Shown here: positions 1-6,546 of the stretch, one piece after another
How positions within the stretch are numbered: position 1 is the stretch's first letter
Layout: each line of letters starts with the position of its first letter
NCBI GenBank assembly: GCA_035540955.1
Contig: DATLFP010000194.1
Coordinates: 1 to 20,120 of the forward strand
Length of the DNA: 20,120 bases
From: DATLFP01 sp035540955
Lineage (GTDB): Bacteria; Actinomycetota; Acidimicrobiia; Acidimicrobiales; CADCSY01
Direction of reading: 5' to 3'
Translations under genes and position numbers: made by a program
The notes under the pieces: model-generated
Database searches by the model: none
The model's input: the letters and a program-made list of their open reading frames with translations, nothing else
What the model was told of the DNA's origin: nothing

Positions 1-837
1 TTCACCCTCGTGGCCGACGCCCTCTACCCCGGGCACGCCCTCGGCCGGGAGGTGGCCGGCACCCGGCGGACGATCGAGGCGATGGACCGCGGCGAGATCG
101 CCGGCTTCCACGCCCGCTGGTACCGGCCCGCCAACCTCGTCGTCGCCGCCGCCGGCGCGCTCGACCACGGCGAGGTGGTGGCCGCCGTCGAGCGGCGCTT
201 CGGCCGGGTAGAAGGCGGCGAGGGGCCCGGGCGCACCGCGCCGACGCGGCACCCCCGCCCGCTGGCCGTCGTCCGCCGCCGCAGCGAGCAGGTCCACCTC
301 GCCATCGGGACGCGGGCCCTCTCCAAGTACGACCCCGACCGGTGGGCCCTCGACGTCGCCGACCAGATCCTCGGCGGCGGGACCGCCAGCCGGCTGTTCC
401 AGACCGTCCGGGAGCAGCGGGGCCTCGCCTACTCGGTGTACACCTCCACCGCCGAGTGGAGCGACGCCGGCGAGCTCGTCGTCTACGCCGGCACCGCGCT
501 GGCGCGCTTCGACGAGGTGCTGCGCCTCGTGGGTGCCGAGCTGGCCCGCTTCGCCGCCGACGGCCCCACCGAGACCGAGCTCGAGGTGGCCAAGGGCTAC
601 CTCGAGGGCGCCCTCCTGCTGAGCACCGAGAGCGTGGCCGGCACGATGAGCGCCATCGGTCGCTCGATGATCAACCACGACGCGGTGATCAGCGTCGAGG
701 AGCACGTGGCCCGGTTCCAGGCGGTCACCGTGGCCGACGTGCGGCGCGTCGTCGAGCGCATCCTCGCCGGACCCCGCTCGATCGCGGTGGTCGGCCCCGT
801 CGCCCGACGCGACGTGGAGCGGGCGCTCACGGCCTGA
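1..837 (+). CDS. M16 family zinc peptidase (pitrilysin/PepR-like), C-terminal part, 5' end outside window
   Basis: The reading frame is open from the first base, so the gene starts upstream; 278 residues are visible. The visible part fits the second half of an M16 peptidase. It carries the family signature GGGTASRLF followed by REQRGLAYSVY (visible residues about 125-147), which in M16 proteins contributes conserved Arg and Tyr substrate contacts. The N-terminal HxxEH zinc site would lie outside the window, so catalytic competence cannot be judged. In M. tuberculosis the homologous protease gene pepR lies near dapB, and the same neighbourhood is seen here with dapB about 950 bases downstream. 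The role is proteolysis of peptides or processing substrates; the exact substrate is unknown. Frame and family are secure. Whether it is a catalytic or inactive subunit is not. Confidence 0.9.
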   Translation, partial: FTLVADALYPGHALGREVAGTRRTIEAMDRGEIAGFHARWYRPANLVVAAAGALDHGEVVAAVERRFGRVEGGEGPGRTAPTRHPRPLAVVRRRSEQVHLAIGTRALSKYDPDRWALDVADQILGGGTASRLFQTVREQRGLAYSVYTSTAEWSDAGELVVYAGTALARFDEVLRLVGAELARFAADGPTETELEVAKGYLEGALLLSTESVAGTMSAIGRSMINHDAVISVEEHVARFQAVTVADVRRVVERILAGPRSIAVVGPVARRDVERALTA

Positions 838-913
838 GGGCAGGGGTTCGCCGGTCGGGCGCCGAAGCCCACAGGAACGCATCCGCCGGGGTCCAGTCCT
901 GGGGAGGGACGTC

Positions 914-1750
914 GTGACCGAGACAACCGGGGACCGCCTGAGCGACAAGATCGTCGCGGGCGTGCTGCTCGCCAGCCTCGTGCTGGGGGTGGGGCTCTAC
1001 CGCGTGGTGGCGCCCGACCGGACGAGCGCCGTCGCCGCCCCGCCCCGCCCGGCGCTCGCCTCGGGCGCCGCCGTCCTCGACGAGGGCAGCGACGGCCGGT
1101 CGACCCTCGGCGGCTCGGGGACGGTCGCCGCGCCGGGGAGCCCGGCGAGCGTCACCGTCGGCGGTGCCCGGTCCGGCCTCGCCGGTGGCGGCACGGGCGC
1201 CGGCGCCGTCGGGCCCCTCACCGGGTCCGGCGGCGGCACCGACCCGCTCGAGGTGCCCGACGGACCGGCCGCGCCCGGCGCCCCGTACACGCCCCCGCCG
1301 CCGGCACCGCCGTGCACCACCGACACCGCCAACGACGCGTACGACGAGGTGGCGCGGCCCCTCAGCGAGGCGCTCGGCACGCCGCTGCCGGCGGACAACC
1401 TGCGGCTGCTCACCCAGATCGCCGCCGGCTGCAGCGACGAGGCCCCGACCACGCCGCTGCTCGGTCTCGCCCTCGACCTGGCGCGGATGGTGCCGCCGAC
1501 AGGGCTGCCGCCGTTCGACCTCTCCTTCCTGCCCTATGTCGAGGCGCCCACGATCCCGGCGCCGATCATCGACGCCCTCGCCCCGCTCAACGACCAGATC
1601 ATGGAGGCGTGCGGGGTCGTCGGGCTCATGGGCGTGATCATGGCGGTGGTGCCCAGCACCGCCGGGCTGCCGTTCAACGGGTCCGAGCTGGCCCGGCTGA
1701 TCGTGCCGGCGACCACGCTGTGCGCGCAGCTCGAGCCCGAGTACGAGTGA
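914..1750 (+). CDS. membrane-anchored or secreted four-cysteine protein of unknown function
   Basis: The protein has 278 residues and I recognise no family. The GTG start at 914 has a strong ribosome-binding site (GGGGAGGG, about 900-907). A single hydrophobic segment at residues 13-31 should anchor the protein or act as an uncleaved signal, with a short cytoplasmic N-terminus. Residues 40-133 are Gly/Pro/Ala/Ser-rich and probably disordered, ending in a proline run. The C-terminal 145 residues look helical and contain the only four cysteines (134, 173, 233, 270), which could form two disulfides outside the membrane. It lies 76 bases after the M16 peptidase gene and 40 bases before dapB on the same strand, so co-transcription is possible. 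The coding call rests on the start signal, the hydrophobic segment and the absence of a better frame. Confidence 0.8.
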   Translation: MTETTGDRLSDKIVAGVLLASLVLGVGLYRVVAPDRTSAVAAPPRPALASGAAVLDEGSDGRSTLGGSGTVAAPGSPASVTVGGARSGLAGGGTGAGAVGPLTGSGGGTDPLEVPDGPAAPGAPYTPPPPAPPCTTDTANDAYDEVARPLSEALGTPLPADNLRLLTQIAAGCSDEAPTTPLLGLALDLARMVPPTGLPPFDLSFLPYVEAPTIPAPIIDALAPLNDQIMEACGVVGLMGVIMAVVPSTAGLPFNGSELARLIVPATTLCAQLEPEYE

Positions 1751-1790
1751 TCGGCTGCTCGGCCGCCACCTGATCTGCAACGATCGCCCG

Positions 1791-2522
1791 GTGACCATCC
1801 GGGTGGGCGTCTTCGGGGCGGCGGGGCGAATGGGGCGGACGGTGTGCGAGGCGGTCGAGGACGACCCTGACCTCGTCCTCGCCGCCCGCGTCGACCTCGA
1901 GGACTCGGCCGAGGACATGGCCGACGCCGAGGTGGAGGTGGCGATCGACTTCACCGCCGCCGACGCCGCCCGCGCCAACGCCCGATGGTGCGCCGAGCAC
2001 GGCGTGCACGCGGTGATCGGCACCTCGGGGCTCACCGAGGCCGACCACGACGACCTGCGGTCGTGGTTCACGACCAGCAACTGCCTGGTCGCTCCCAACT
2101 TCGCGATCGGCGCAGTGCTGATGGTGCGCTTCGCCGAGCTGGCGGCGCCGTACTTCGACAGCGCCGAGATCCTCGAGATGCACCACGACGGCAAGATCGA
2201 CGCCCCGTCGGGCACCGCCGTCTACACCGCCGAGCGCATGGCGGCGGCGTCGGCCACGTGGGTGTCGGACCCCACCAAGGTCGCCAACCTCCCCGGCGCC
2301 CGCGGCGCCACCGGCGCCGGCGGCATCCCCGTCCACTCGATGCGGGTGCGGGGCATGGTCGCCAGCCAGGAGGTGGTGCTCGGCACCACCGGCCAGTGGC
2401 TCACGATCCGCCACGACACCTCCGACCGCACGTCGTTCATGCCCGGCGTGCTGCTGGCGGCGAAGCGGGTCGCCGACCACCCCGGGCTCACCGTCGGCCT
2501 CGACGCCTACCTCGGCATCTAA
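1791..2522 (+). CDS. dapB: 4-hydroxy-tetrahydrodipicolinate reductase
   Basis: DapB reduces 4-hydroxy-tetrahydrodipicolinate with NAD(P)H in the cytoplasmic diaminopimelate/lysine pathway, the step after DapA. The 243-residue length matches the mycobacterial enzyme. The N-terminal Rossmann loop GAAGRMG is at residues 9-15, followed by IDF (52-54), GTSG (77-80) and APNFAIGAVLM (101-111). The catalytic signature HHDGKIDAPSGTA begins at residue 131, giving the His pair 131/132, Lys135 and Asp137. The C-terminus (RTSFMPGVLLA and GLTVGL) is also typical. The GTG start at 1791 has no clear ribosome-binding site. A weak hexamer AACGAT lies 6 bases before it, so the gene may be leaderless or read from upstream. 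dapA is in the same window but about 8.7 kb away. No lysine riboswitch fits in the 40-base upstream gap. Confidence 0.97.
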   Translation: MTIRVGVFGAAGRMGRTVCEAVEDDPDLVLAARVDLEDSAEDMADAEVEVAIDFTAADAARANARWCAEHGVHAVIGTSGLTEADHDDLRSWFTTSNCLVAPNFAIGAVLMVRFAELAAPYFDSAEILEMHHDGKIDAPSGTAVYTAERMAAASATWVSDPTKVANLPGARGATGAGGIPVHSMRVRGMVASQEVVLGTTGQWLTIRHDTSDRTSFMPGVLLAAKRVADHPGLTVGLDAYLGI

Positions 2523-2526
2523 ACCC

Positions 2527-2577
2527 CGAACCTTGTCGCGCTCGCCCGCCTGCGGCGGGCGAGCGCGACAACGTTCG
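2527..2577. terminator. bidirectional stem-loop between convergent dapB and DUF885 genes
   Basis: The arms 2533-2550 and 2554-2571 are perfect 18-base inverted repeats with a three-base TGC loop. After one C/C mismatch the pairing continues for 5 more base pairs (CGAAC 2527-2531 with GTTCG 2573-2577). It occupies nearly the whole 61-base gap between the two convergent stop codons. It has no T-run, which is common for putative terminators in high-GC actinobacteria. Because it is symmetric it could stop transcription from both sides. The position and the strength of the stem support the call; termination itself is inferred. Confidence 0.75.
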
Positions 2578-2583
2578 AGGAAG

Positions 2584-4239
2584 TCAGGGCGCGAAGCGGG
2601 CGTCGACGAGGCGCTCGAGCACGTCGAGGGGCAGGGCGCCGTGGCGGAGCAGCTCGTCGTGGAAGTCGCGCAGGTCGAAGCCGGGGGCCTCCGCGTGGCG
2701 GCGGCGCAGGTCCTGGATCCGCAGCTCGCCGATCTTGTAGGCGAGGGCCTGGCCGGGCAGCACGATGTAGCGGTCGACCTCGGAGACGATCTCGTGCTTC
2801 GACATGGGGGAGTGCTCCTCGAAGTACGCGATCGACTGGTCGCGGCTCCACCCGAGGGCGTGCATGCCGGTGTCGGTGACGAGGCGGATGGCCCGCAGCA
2901 GCTCGGCGTCGAGCGCGCCGTAGCGCTGGTAGGGGTCGGTGTACACGCCCATCTCCGGGCCGAGGCTCTCGCAGTAGAGCCCCCACCCCTCGACGTACGC
3001 GGTGCACGACAGGCTCTGGCGCCGGAACTCGGGCAGCCCCTCCATCTCCTGCGCGATCGAGATCTGGAAGTGGTGCCCGGGCACCGCCTCGTGCAGGCAG
3101 ATCGACTCCATGTTCCAGCTCGGCCGCGACGGCAGGTCGAAGGTGTTGGCGTAGAACTGCCCGGGCCGGCCCAGCTCGAGCGAGCCCTGGAGGTAGAACG
3201 CGGCCGGGGCCGACGGCGCCTGCTCGGGCGGGACGGGCACGATGCCGAACGGCATGCGGGGCATCAGCCGGAACAGGCGGGGGACGGCGGGGTCGATGCG
3301 CTTGGCGACGTCGCGGTAGAAGGCGAGCAGGGCGTCGGGCGTGTCGAAGTAGAAGCGGGGGTCGGTGCGCAGGTGCTCGGCGAACGCCGCCGTGCCGCCG
3401 GTGAAGCCGATCTCGTCCATCACCGCCGCCATCGCCTTGGTGATGCGCTCGACCTCGGCCACGCCGATCTCGTGGATCTCCTTCGGCGCCAGGTCGGTGG
3501 TCGTGTGGTAGCGGACCCGCTCGGCGTACCACTCGTCGCCGTCGGCCACGGCGGTGAGGGCGATCGACTCACGGGCCGCCGGGAGGTAGCGGTCGACGAG
3601 GTACTCGCGCAGCCGCACGAACGCCGGCAGCACCTGCTCGGCGACGATGCCGGCGGCCTCGTCGCGCACCTCGGGCGGGCAGCCGGCGAGGGGCACGAGC
3701 TCGGGGCACTCGTGGGGGTCGTCGGTGAAGTGGGCGTCGATCTGGGCGGGCACGTCGCGGAGGCAGACAGCCGGCACCGACAGGCCGGCGGCCAGCCCCC
3801 GGTCCATGAGCGCGATCGTCTGCTCGAGGAGCACGGGGATGCCCCGCAGCCGGGTGAGGTAGTCGCCCCGCTGCTCGTCGGTGTCGACCGCCATGGCCGC
3901 CAGGAGGAAGGGGATGTCGTTCTGCGGGCCCTCGAGCTGGTCGAGGGGCAACAGCTCGCCCGGGAAGCGGGCGGCGTCGACGTCGCGGCGCACGAGCGAC
4001 TCGAACACCTCGGCGCTCAGCGGGTCGGCCGACCGGTCGAGGCCGGCGAGGGCGTCGAGCGGCTCGGCGGCCTCCCGCCGCCGGCGGTCGATCGCCTCGG
4101 CCGACAGGTCGGTCCACCGGTCGTGGAGCTCGTGCCACCCGACGTAGGTGGCGGTCTCCGGCGAGTCCTCCATGAGGCCCCGCCAGTGGCGGTCGAACAG
4201 GTCGGCGAGATCCGCGACGCCGCGGTACCGGTCGCTCAT
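2584..4239 (-). CDS. DUF885 family metallopeptidase-like protein
   Basis: This 551-residue protein has the hallmark of the DUF885 family, HEAVPGHH at residues 383-390, which resembles the HExxH zinc site of gluzincin peptidases. It is followed by EGWGLYCE at residues 417-424, where Glu417 is the likely third ligand. The N-terminal 350 residues are helical with no signal peptide or membrane segment, so it should be cytoplasmic. Members are presumed metal-dependent peptidases or related hydrolases; the substrate is unknown. The ATG at 4237-4239 follows the stop of the upstream SDR gene by 10 bases. A hexamer TAGCGT (4252 to 4247) ends 7 bases before the ATG and overlaps the SDR stop codon, so a leaderless transcript of its own is possible besides read-through from the SDR gene. 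The length is normal for the family. Confidence 0.92.
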   Translation of the reverse strand: MSDRYRGVADLADLFDRHWRGLMEDSPETATYVGWHELHDRWTDLSAEAIDRRRREAAEPLDALAGLDRSADPLSAEVFESLVRRDVDAARFPGELLPLDQLEGPQNDIPFLLAAMAVDTDEQRGDYLTRLRGIPVLLEQTIALMDRGLAAGLSVPAVCLRDVPAQIDAHFTDDPHECPELVPLAGCPPEVRDEAAGIVAEQVLPAFVRLREYLVDRYLPAARESIALTAVADGDEWYAERVRYHTTTDLAPKEIHEIGVAEVERITKAMAAVMDEIGFTGGTAAFAEHLRTDPRFYFDTPDALLAFYRDVAKRIDPAVPRLFRLMPRMPFGIVPVPPEQAPSAPAAFYLQGSLELGRPGQFYANTFDLPSRPSWNMESICLHEAVPGHHFQISIAQEMEGLPEFRRQSLSCTAYVEGWGLYCESLGPEMGVYTDPYQRYGALDAELLRAIRLVTDTGMHALGWSRDQSIAYFEEHSPMSKHEIVSEVDRYIVLPGQALAYKIGELRIQDLRRRHAEAPGFDLRDFHDELLRHGALPLDVLERLVDARFAP

Positions 4240-4246
4240 CGGGGCG

Positions 4247-4252
4247 ACGCTA
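4247..4252 (-). promoter_or_regulatory. putative -10 hexamer of a leaderless promoter for the DUF885 gene
   Basis: TAGCGT on the reverse strand matches TAnnnT and ends 7 bases before the ATG at 4239, so transcription would start at or next to the start codon. Its first three bases are the TAG stop codon of the upstream SDR gene. No ribosome-binding site is seen before this ATG, which agrees with leaderless expression. No clear -35 was found; this is inference from position. Confidence 0.45.
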
Positions 4253-4984
4253 CTGATGCCGGTGCACGGCGGCCGCCCCCGCCTGGTCGCGCGCGAGCAC
4301 GATCATGCTGTCGATGTTCACGTGGCTCGGGCGGGTCACGGCGAAGGCGATGCAGTCGGCCACGTCGTCGGCGGTGAGCGGCGTGACGCCCTCGTACACG
4401 GCGGCGGCCTTGGCGGCGTCGCCGTGGAAGCGGACGAGGCTGAACTCGGTCTCGACCATCCCGGGATCGATCTCGGTCACGCGCACCGGCCGGCCCAGCA
4501 GCTCGATGCGCAGCACGCGCGTCATCGCCCGCAGCGCGAACTTGGCTGCGTTGTACCCGGCGCCGCCGGTGTAGGGCTCGTGCCCGGCGATCGAGCCGAC
4601 CATCACCACGTGCCCGTCGCCGCTCGCCTCGATGGCCGGGAGCAGGGCCTTGGTCATGCGCAGCGCGCCCAGCACGTTGGCGTCGTACATCCACGACCAC
4701 TCGGCCTCGTCGGCCTCGGCGACGGGGTCGCGCCCGAGCGCGCCGCCGGCGTTGTTCACGAGCACCCGGCACTCGGGGACCTCGGCGCAGAAGGCGGCGA
4801 CCGACGCGGGGTCGGTGACGTCGAGGCGCACCGCTCGGGCGCCGGTGGCGGCCGCCACCGCGGCGAGCCGGTCGTCCCGGCGGGCGCCGATCACCACGTC
4901 GAAGCCCTCGGCGGCCAGCCGGGCGGCGGTCGCCGCCCCGATCCCGCTGCTCGCTCCGGTCACCACCGCCACACCCCGCGTCAC
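4250..4984 (-). CDS. short-chain dehydrogenase/reductase, YdfG-like NADP-dependent hydroxy-acid dehydrogenase
   Basis: This is a classical SDR of 244 residues. The cofactor loop TGASSGIG is at residues 9-16, NNAG at 77-80, and the catalytic set is Asn103, Ser131, Tyr144 and Lys148 (YNAAK). Arg35-Arg36 after the second strand favours NADP(H). The C-terminal part (DPGMVETEFSLVRFHGD from residue 173, then HVNID) resembles E. coli YdfG, which oxidises serine and 3-hydroxy acids; the substrate here is inferred only at that level. The GTG start at 4984 has no ribosome-binding site, but a reverse-strand TAGGTT ends 6 bases upstream, pointing to a leaderless message. It is divergent from the crotonase gene with a 24-base gap and lies 10 bases before the DUF885 gene on the same strand. 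Confidence 0.92.
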   Translation of the reverse strand: MTRGVAVVTGASSGIGAATAARLAAEGFDVVIGARRDDRLAAVAAATGARAVRLDVTDPASVAAFCAEVPECRVLVNNAGGALGRDPVAEADEAEWSWMYDANVLGALRMTKALLPAIEASGDGHVVMVGSIAGHEPYTGGAGYNAAKFALRAMTRVLRIELLGRPVRVTEIDPGMVETEFSLVRFHGDAAKAAAVYEGVTPLTADDVADCIAFAVTRPSHVNIDSMIVLARDQAGAAAVHRHQ

Positions 4985-4990
4985 CCGCCC

Positions 4991-5000
4991 AACCTAGGGT
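4991..5000. promoter_or_regulatory. divergent promoter with overlapping -10 elements (SDR / crotonase)
   Basis: The bases AACCTAGGGT hold TAGGGT on the forward strand (4995-5000), 8 bases before the ATG at 5009. They also hold TAGGTT on the reverse strand (4996 to 4991), 6 bases before the GTG at 4984. The two hexamers share the central TA of the palindrome CCTAGG. The whole gap between the two start codons is only 24 bases, with no room for separate promoters or ribosome-binding sites. Leaderless divergent transcription is inferred. Confidence 0.5.
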
Positions 5001-5008
5001 CCCCGAGC

Positions 5009-5812
5009 ATGAGCACCGTGCGCAGGGAGACGATCGAGGACGGCATCGACGTGGTCACGCTCGACCGGCCGTCGAGCCTGAACTCGATGAACAACGAGCT
5101 GATCGGCGCGCTGCACGACACGCTCGATGCCATCAAGCGCGATCGCGAGTGCCGGGTCGTGATCCTCACCGGTGCGGGCCGCGGGTTCTGCGCCGGGCTC
5201 GACCTCCGCGGCTTCGGTGATCCGCCCGATGTCGGCGACGTCGGCCGGGTGCCGGCAGGGATGACCACCCAGCAGCACATCGCCGACCTCGTGCCCAAGC
5301 TCCGGTCGCTGCGCCAACCGGTGATCGCGGCGGTGAACGGGCCCGCCGCCGGTGGCGGCTTCGCCCTCGCGCTCGCGTCCGACGTCCGCATCGCCGCCGA
5401 GTCGGCCCGCTTCAACGTGGCCTTCGTGCGCATCGGCCTGTCGGGCTGCGACATCGGCGTGTCGTGGATGCTGCCCCGGCTGGTGGGCGCGTCGAAGGCG
5501 TTCGAGATGCTGCTCACCGGCCGCATCATCGACGCCGAGGAAGCCGACCGCATGGGCCTCGTGCTGAAGGTGGTGCCCGACGGTCTCGTCGTCGACGCCG
5601 CGCTCGAGACGGCGCTGCTCATCCGCCGGAACTCGCCGATCGGCGTGTGGTTCACCAAAGAGGTGATGTGGTCGAACCTGGAGATCCCGAGCCTGCAGGC
5701 CGGGATCGACATCGAGAACCGCAACCAGATCCTCGCCAGCCAGACCGACGACATGCGCGAGGCGATGGCCGCCTTCCTGGAGAAGCGCGATCCGACCTAC
5801 CGGTACGGCTAA
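5009..5812 (+). CDS. enoyl-CoA hydratase/isomerase (crotonase) family protein lacking the standard catalytic glutamates
   Basis: This 267-residue protein has the crotonase fold: RGFCAGLDL at 58-66 and AAVNGPAAGGGFALALASD from 107, which build the oxyanion hole and acyl-CoA pocket, and the LTGR segment near 169-172. Both glutamates of canonical enoyl-CoA hydratase are replaced. The GGGFALA segment has no Glu where family members have GGCELA, and the usual PE of the second site is AF at 138-139. Asp148 in GLSGCDIG sits where MenB and 4-chlorobenzoyl-CoA dehalogenase keep a functional Asp. It may be a hydratase variant, an isomerase, a hydrolase or a dehalogenase-like enzyme on a CoA thioester. 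It starts at ATG 5009 behind a likely leaderless promoter, and its stop overlaps that of the convergent VTT protein gene. Confidence 0.9.
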   Translation: MSTVRRETIEDGIDVVTLDRPSSLNSMNNELIGALHDTLDAIKRDRECRVVILTGAGRGFCAGLDLRGFGDPPDVGDVGRVPAGMTTQQHIADLVPKLRSLRQPVIAAVNGPAAGGGFALALASDVRIAAESARFNVAFVRIGLSGCDIGVSWMLPRLVGASKAFEMLLTGRIIDAEEADRMGLVLKVVPDGLVVDAALETALLIRRNSPIGVWFTKEVMWSNLEIPSLQAGIDIENRNQILASQTDDMREAMAAFLEKRDPTYRYG

Positions 5813-6495
5813 TCGCGCTCGAGGTCTTCCTCGGCCTCCTCGATCTCCCGCTCGATCTCGGCGGGGGTCTCGAGGGCGCCCCGCTGGCGGGCCCGGCCCA
5901 TCTGGATCGACACCACGACGAACGAGGCGACGATGAGCCACTTCTGGTTGCGGCCGATCCAGTCGACGACGTCGAGCAGGGGATCGCGGAACGCCTCGCC
6001 GGCGGCCCGGAACAGGAGCAGCCGCCCGAGGGTGCCGACGACGTTGAGGGTGGCGAAGACCCGCACCCGCATGCCGCTCGCCCCGGCCAGGATGCACATG
6101 TAGAGGTTGGGGGCGAGGAGGATGACCACCGGCGCCGCCTTGCCGAACCACCGCTCGACCCGCCGGATGAACCGGCCGCCGTCGCCCATCTTCTCGCCCG
6201 CCCAGTGGAGGGCGGCGTCGCCGTACTGGCGCCCGAGCACGTAGCCCAGCGGGTCGGTGAGGAGCAAGCGGACGAACCCGACGACGAAGAACGGCACGAC
6301 GTCGACCTGCGGCGAGGCCAGCAGCAGGTACCGGTTCCGCGGGTTCAGGAACATCTGGAGCAGCGGCCGCTCGGTGACGAGCTTGGGGCCGGCGATGTCG
6401 GCGGCGGTGCCGACGAGGGCCATGACCACGATCGGCGTGATCAGCCACGGGAGCGGGATCCGCCGGCGCTCCACGAAGTCCGGGGCCCCCGACAC
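5809..6495 (-). CDS. VTT/DedA-like integral membrane protein
   Basis: This 228-residue membrane protein has about five hydrophobic segments (roughly residues 16-34, 67-84, 121-139, 145-163 and 186-199). The stretch DPLGYVLGRQYG (81-92), the ERWFGK segment and LAGASGM (136-142) resemble the VTT/DedA (SNARE-associated) domain, whose members move lipids such as undecaprenyl phosphate or phosphatidylethanolamine across membranes. The arginines that DedA proteins carry before the AGA motif are not seen here (LLAPNLYMCILAGA), so transport activity is uncertain. The C-terminal tail is strongly acidic and probably a cytoplasmic helix. I chose the GTG at 6493-6495 because TACGCT lies 8 bases before it. 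The stop codon overlaps that of the crotonase gene (bases 5809-5812). It is divergent from the acyl-CoA ligase gene. Confidence 0.8.
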   Translation of the reverse strand: MSGAPDFVERRRIPLPWLITPIVVMALVGTAADIAGPKLVTERPLLQMFLNPRNRYLLLASPQVDVVPFFVVGFVRLLLTDPLGYVLGRQYGDAALHWAGEKMGDGGRFIRRVERWFGKAAPVVILLAPNLYMCILAGASGMRVRVFATLNVVGTLGRLLLFRAAGEAFRDPLLDVVDWIGRNQKWLIVASFVVVSIQMGRARQRGALETPAEIEREIEEAEEDLERD

Positions 6496-6503
6496 GACTG
6501 GCG

Positions 6504-6513
6504 AGCGTACGCT
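6504..6513. promoter_or_regulatory. palindromic divergent promoter core (VTT protein / acyl-CoA ligase)
   Basis: AGCGTACGCT is a perfect 10-base palindrome that contains TACGCT on both strands (forward 6508-6513, reverse 6509 to 6504). On the reverse strand it ends 8 bases before the GTG at 6495, giving a leaderless start. On the forward strand it would give a leader of about 27 bases before the ATG at 6547, with a ribosome-binding site. Direct repeats GACACGAC at 6491-6498 and 6520-6527 flank it and could be a regulator site. No good -35 was seen. Confidence 0.5.
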
Positions 6514-6546
6514 GCGCGGGACACGACCGATCCGCAGGGGGAGACG

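Noticed and set aside
1..837. M16 peptidase as an inactive subunit lacking HxxEH
   Set aside because: The zinc motif region lies upstream of the window, so its absence here means nothing.
1751..1790. Possible lysine riboswitch before dapB
   Set aside because: Only 40 bases separate dapB from the upstream gene, far too short for that riboswitch.
827..2215. Long reverse-strand open frame opposite the four-cysteine protein and dapB genes
   Set aside because: It is Arg/Gly/Ala-rich, antisense to dapB and has no family motif; an effect of high G+C codon use.
2533..4377. 614-codon forward open frame opposite the DUF885 gene
   Set aside because: The composition is low-complexity (Val/Gly/Glu/Arg/His) and it mirrors a gene with clear motifs on the other strand.
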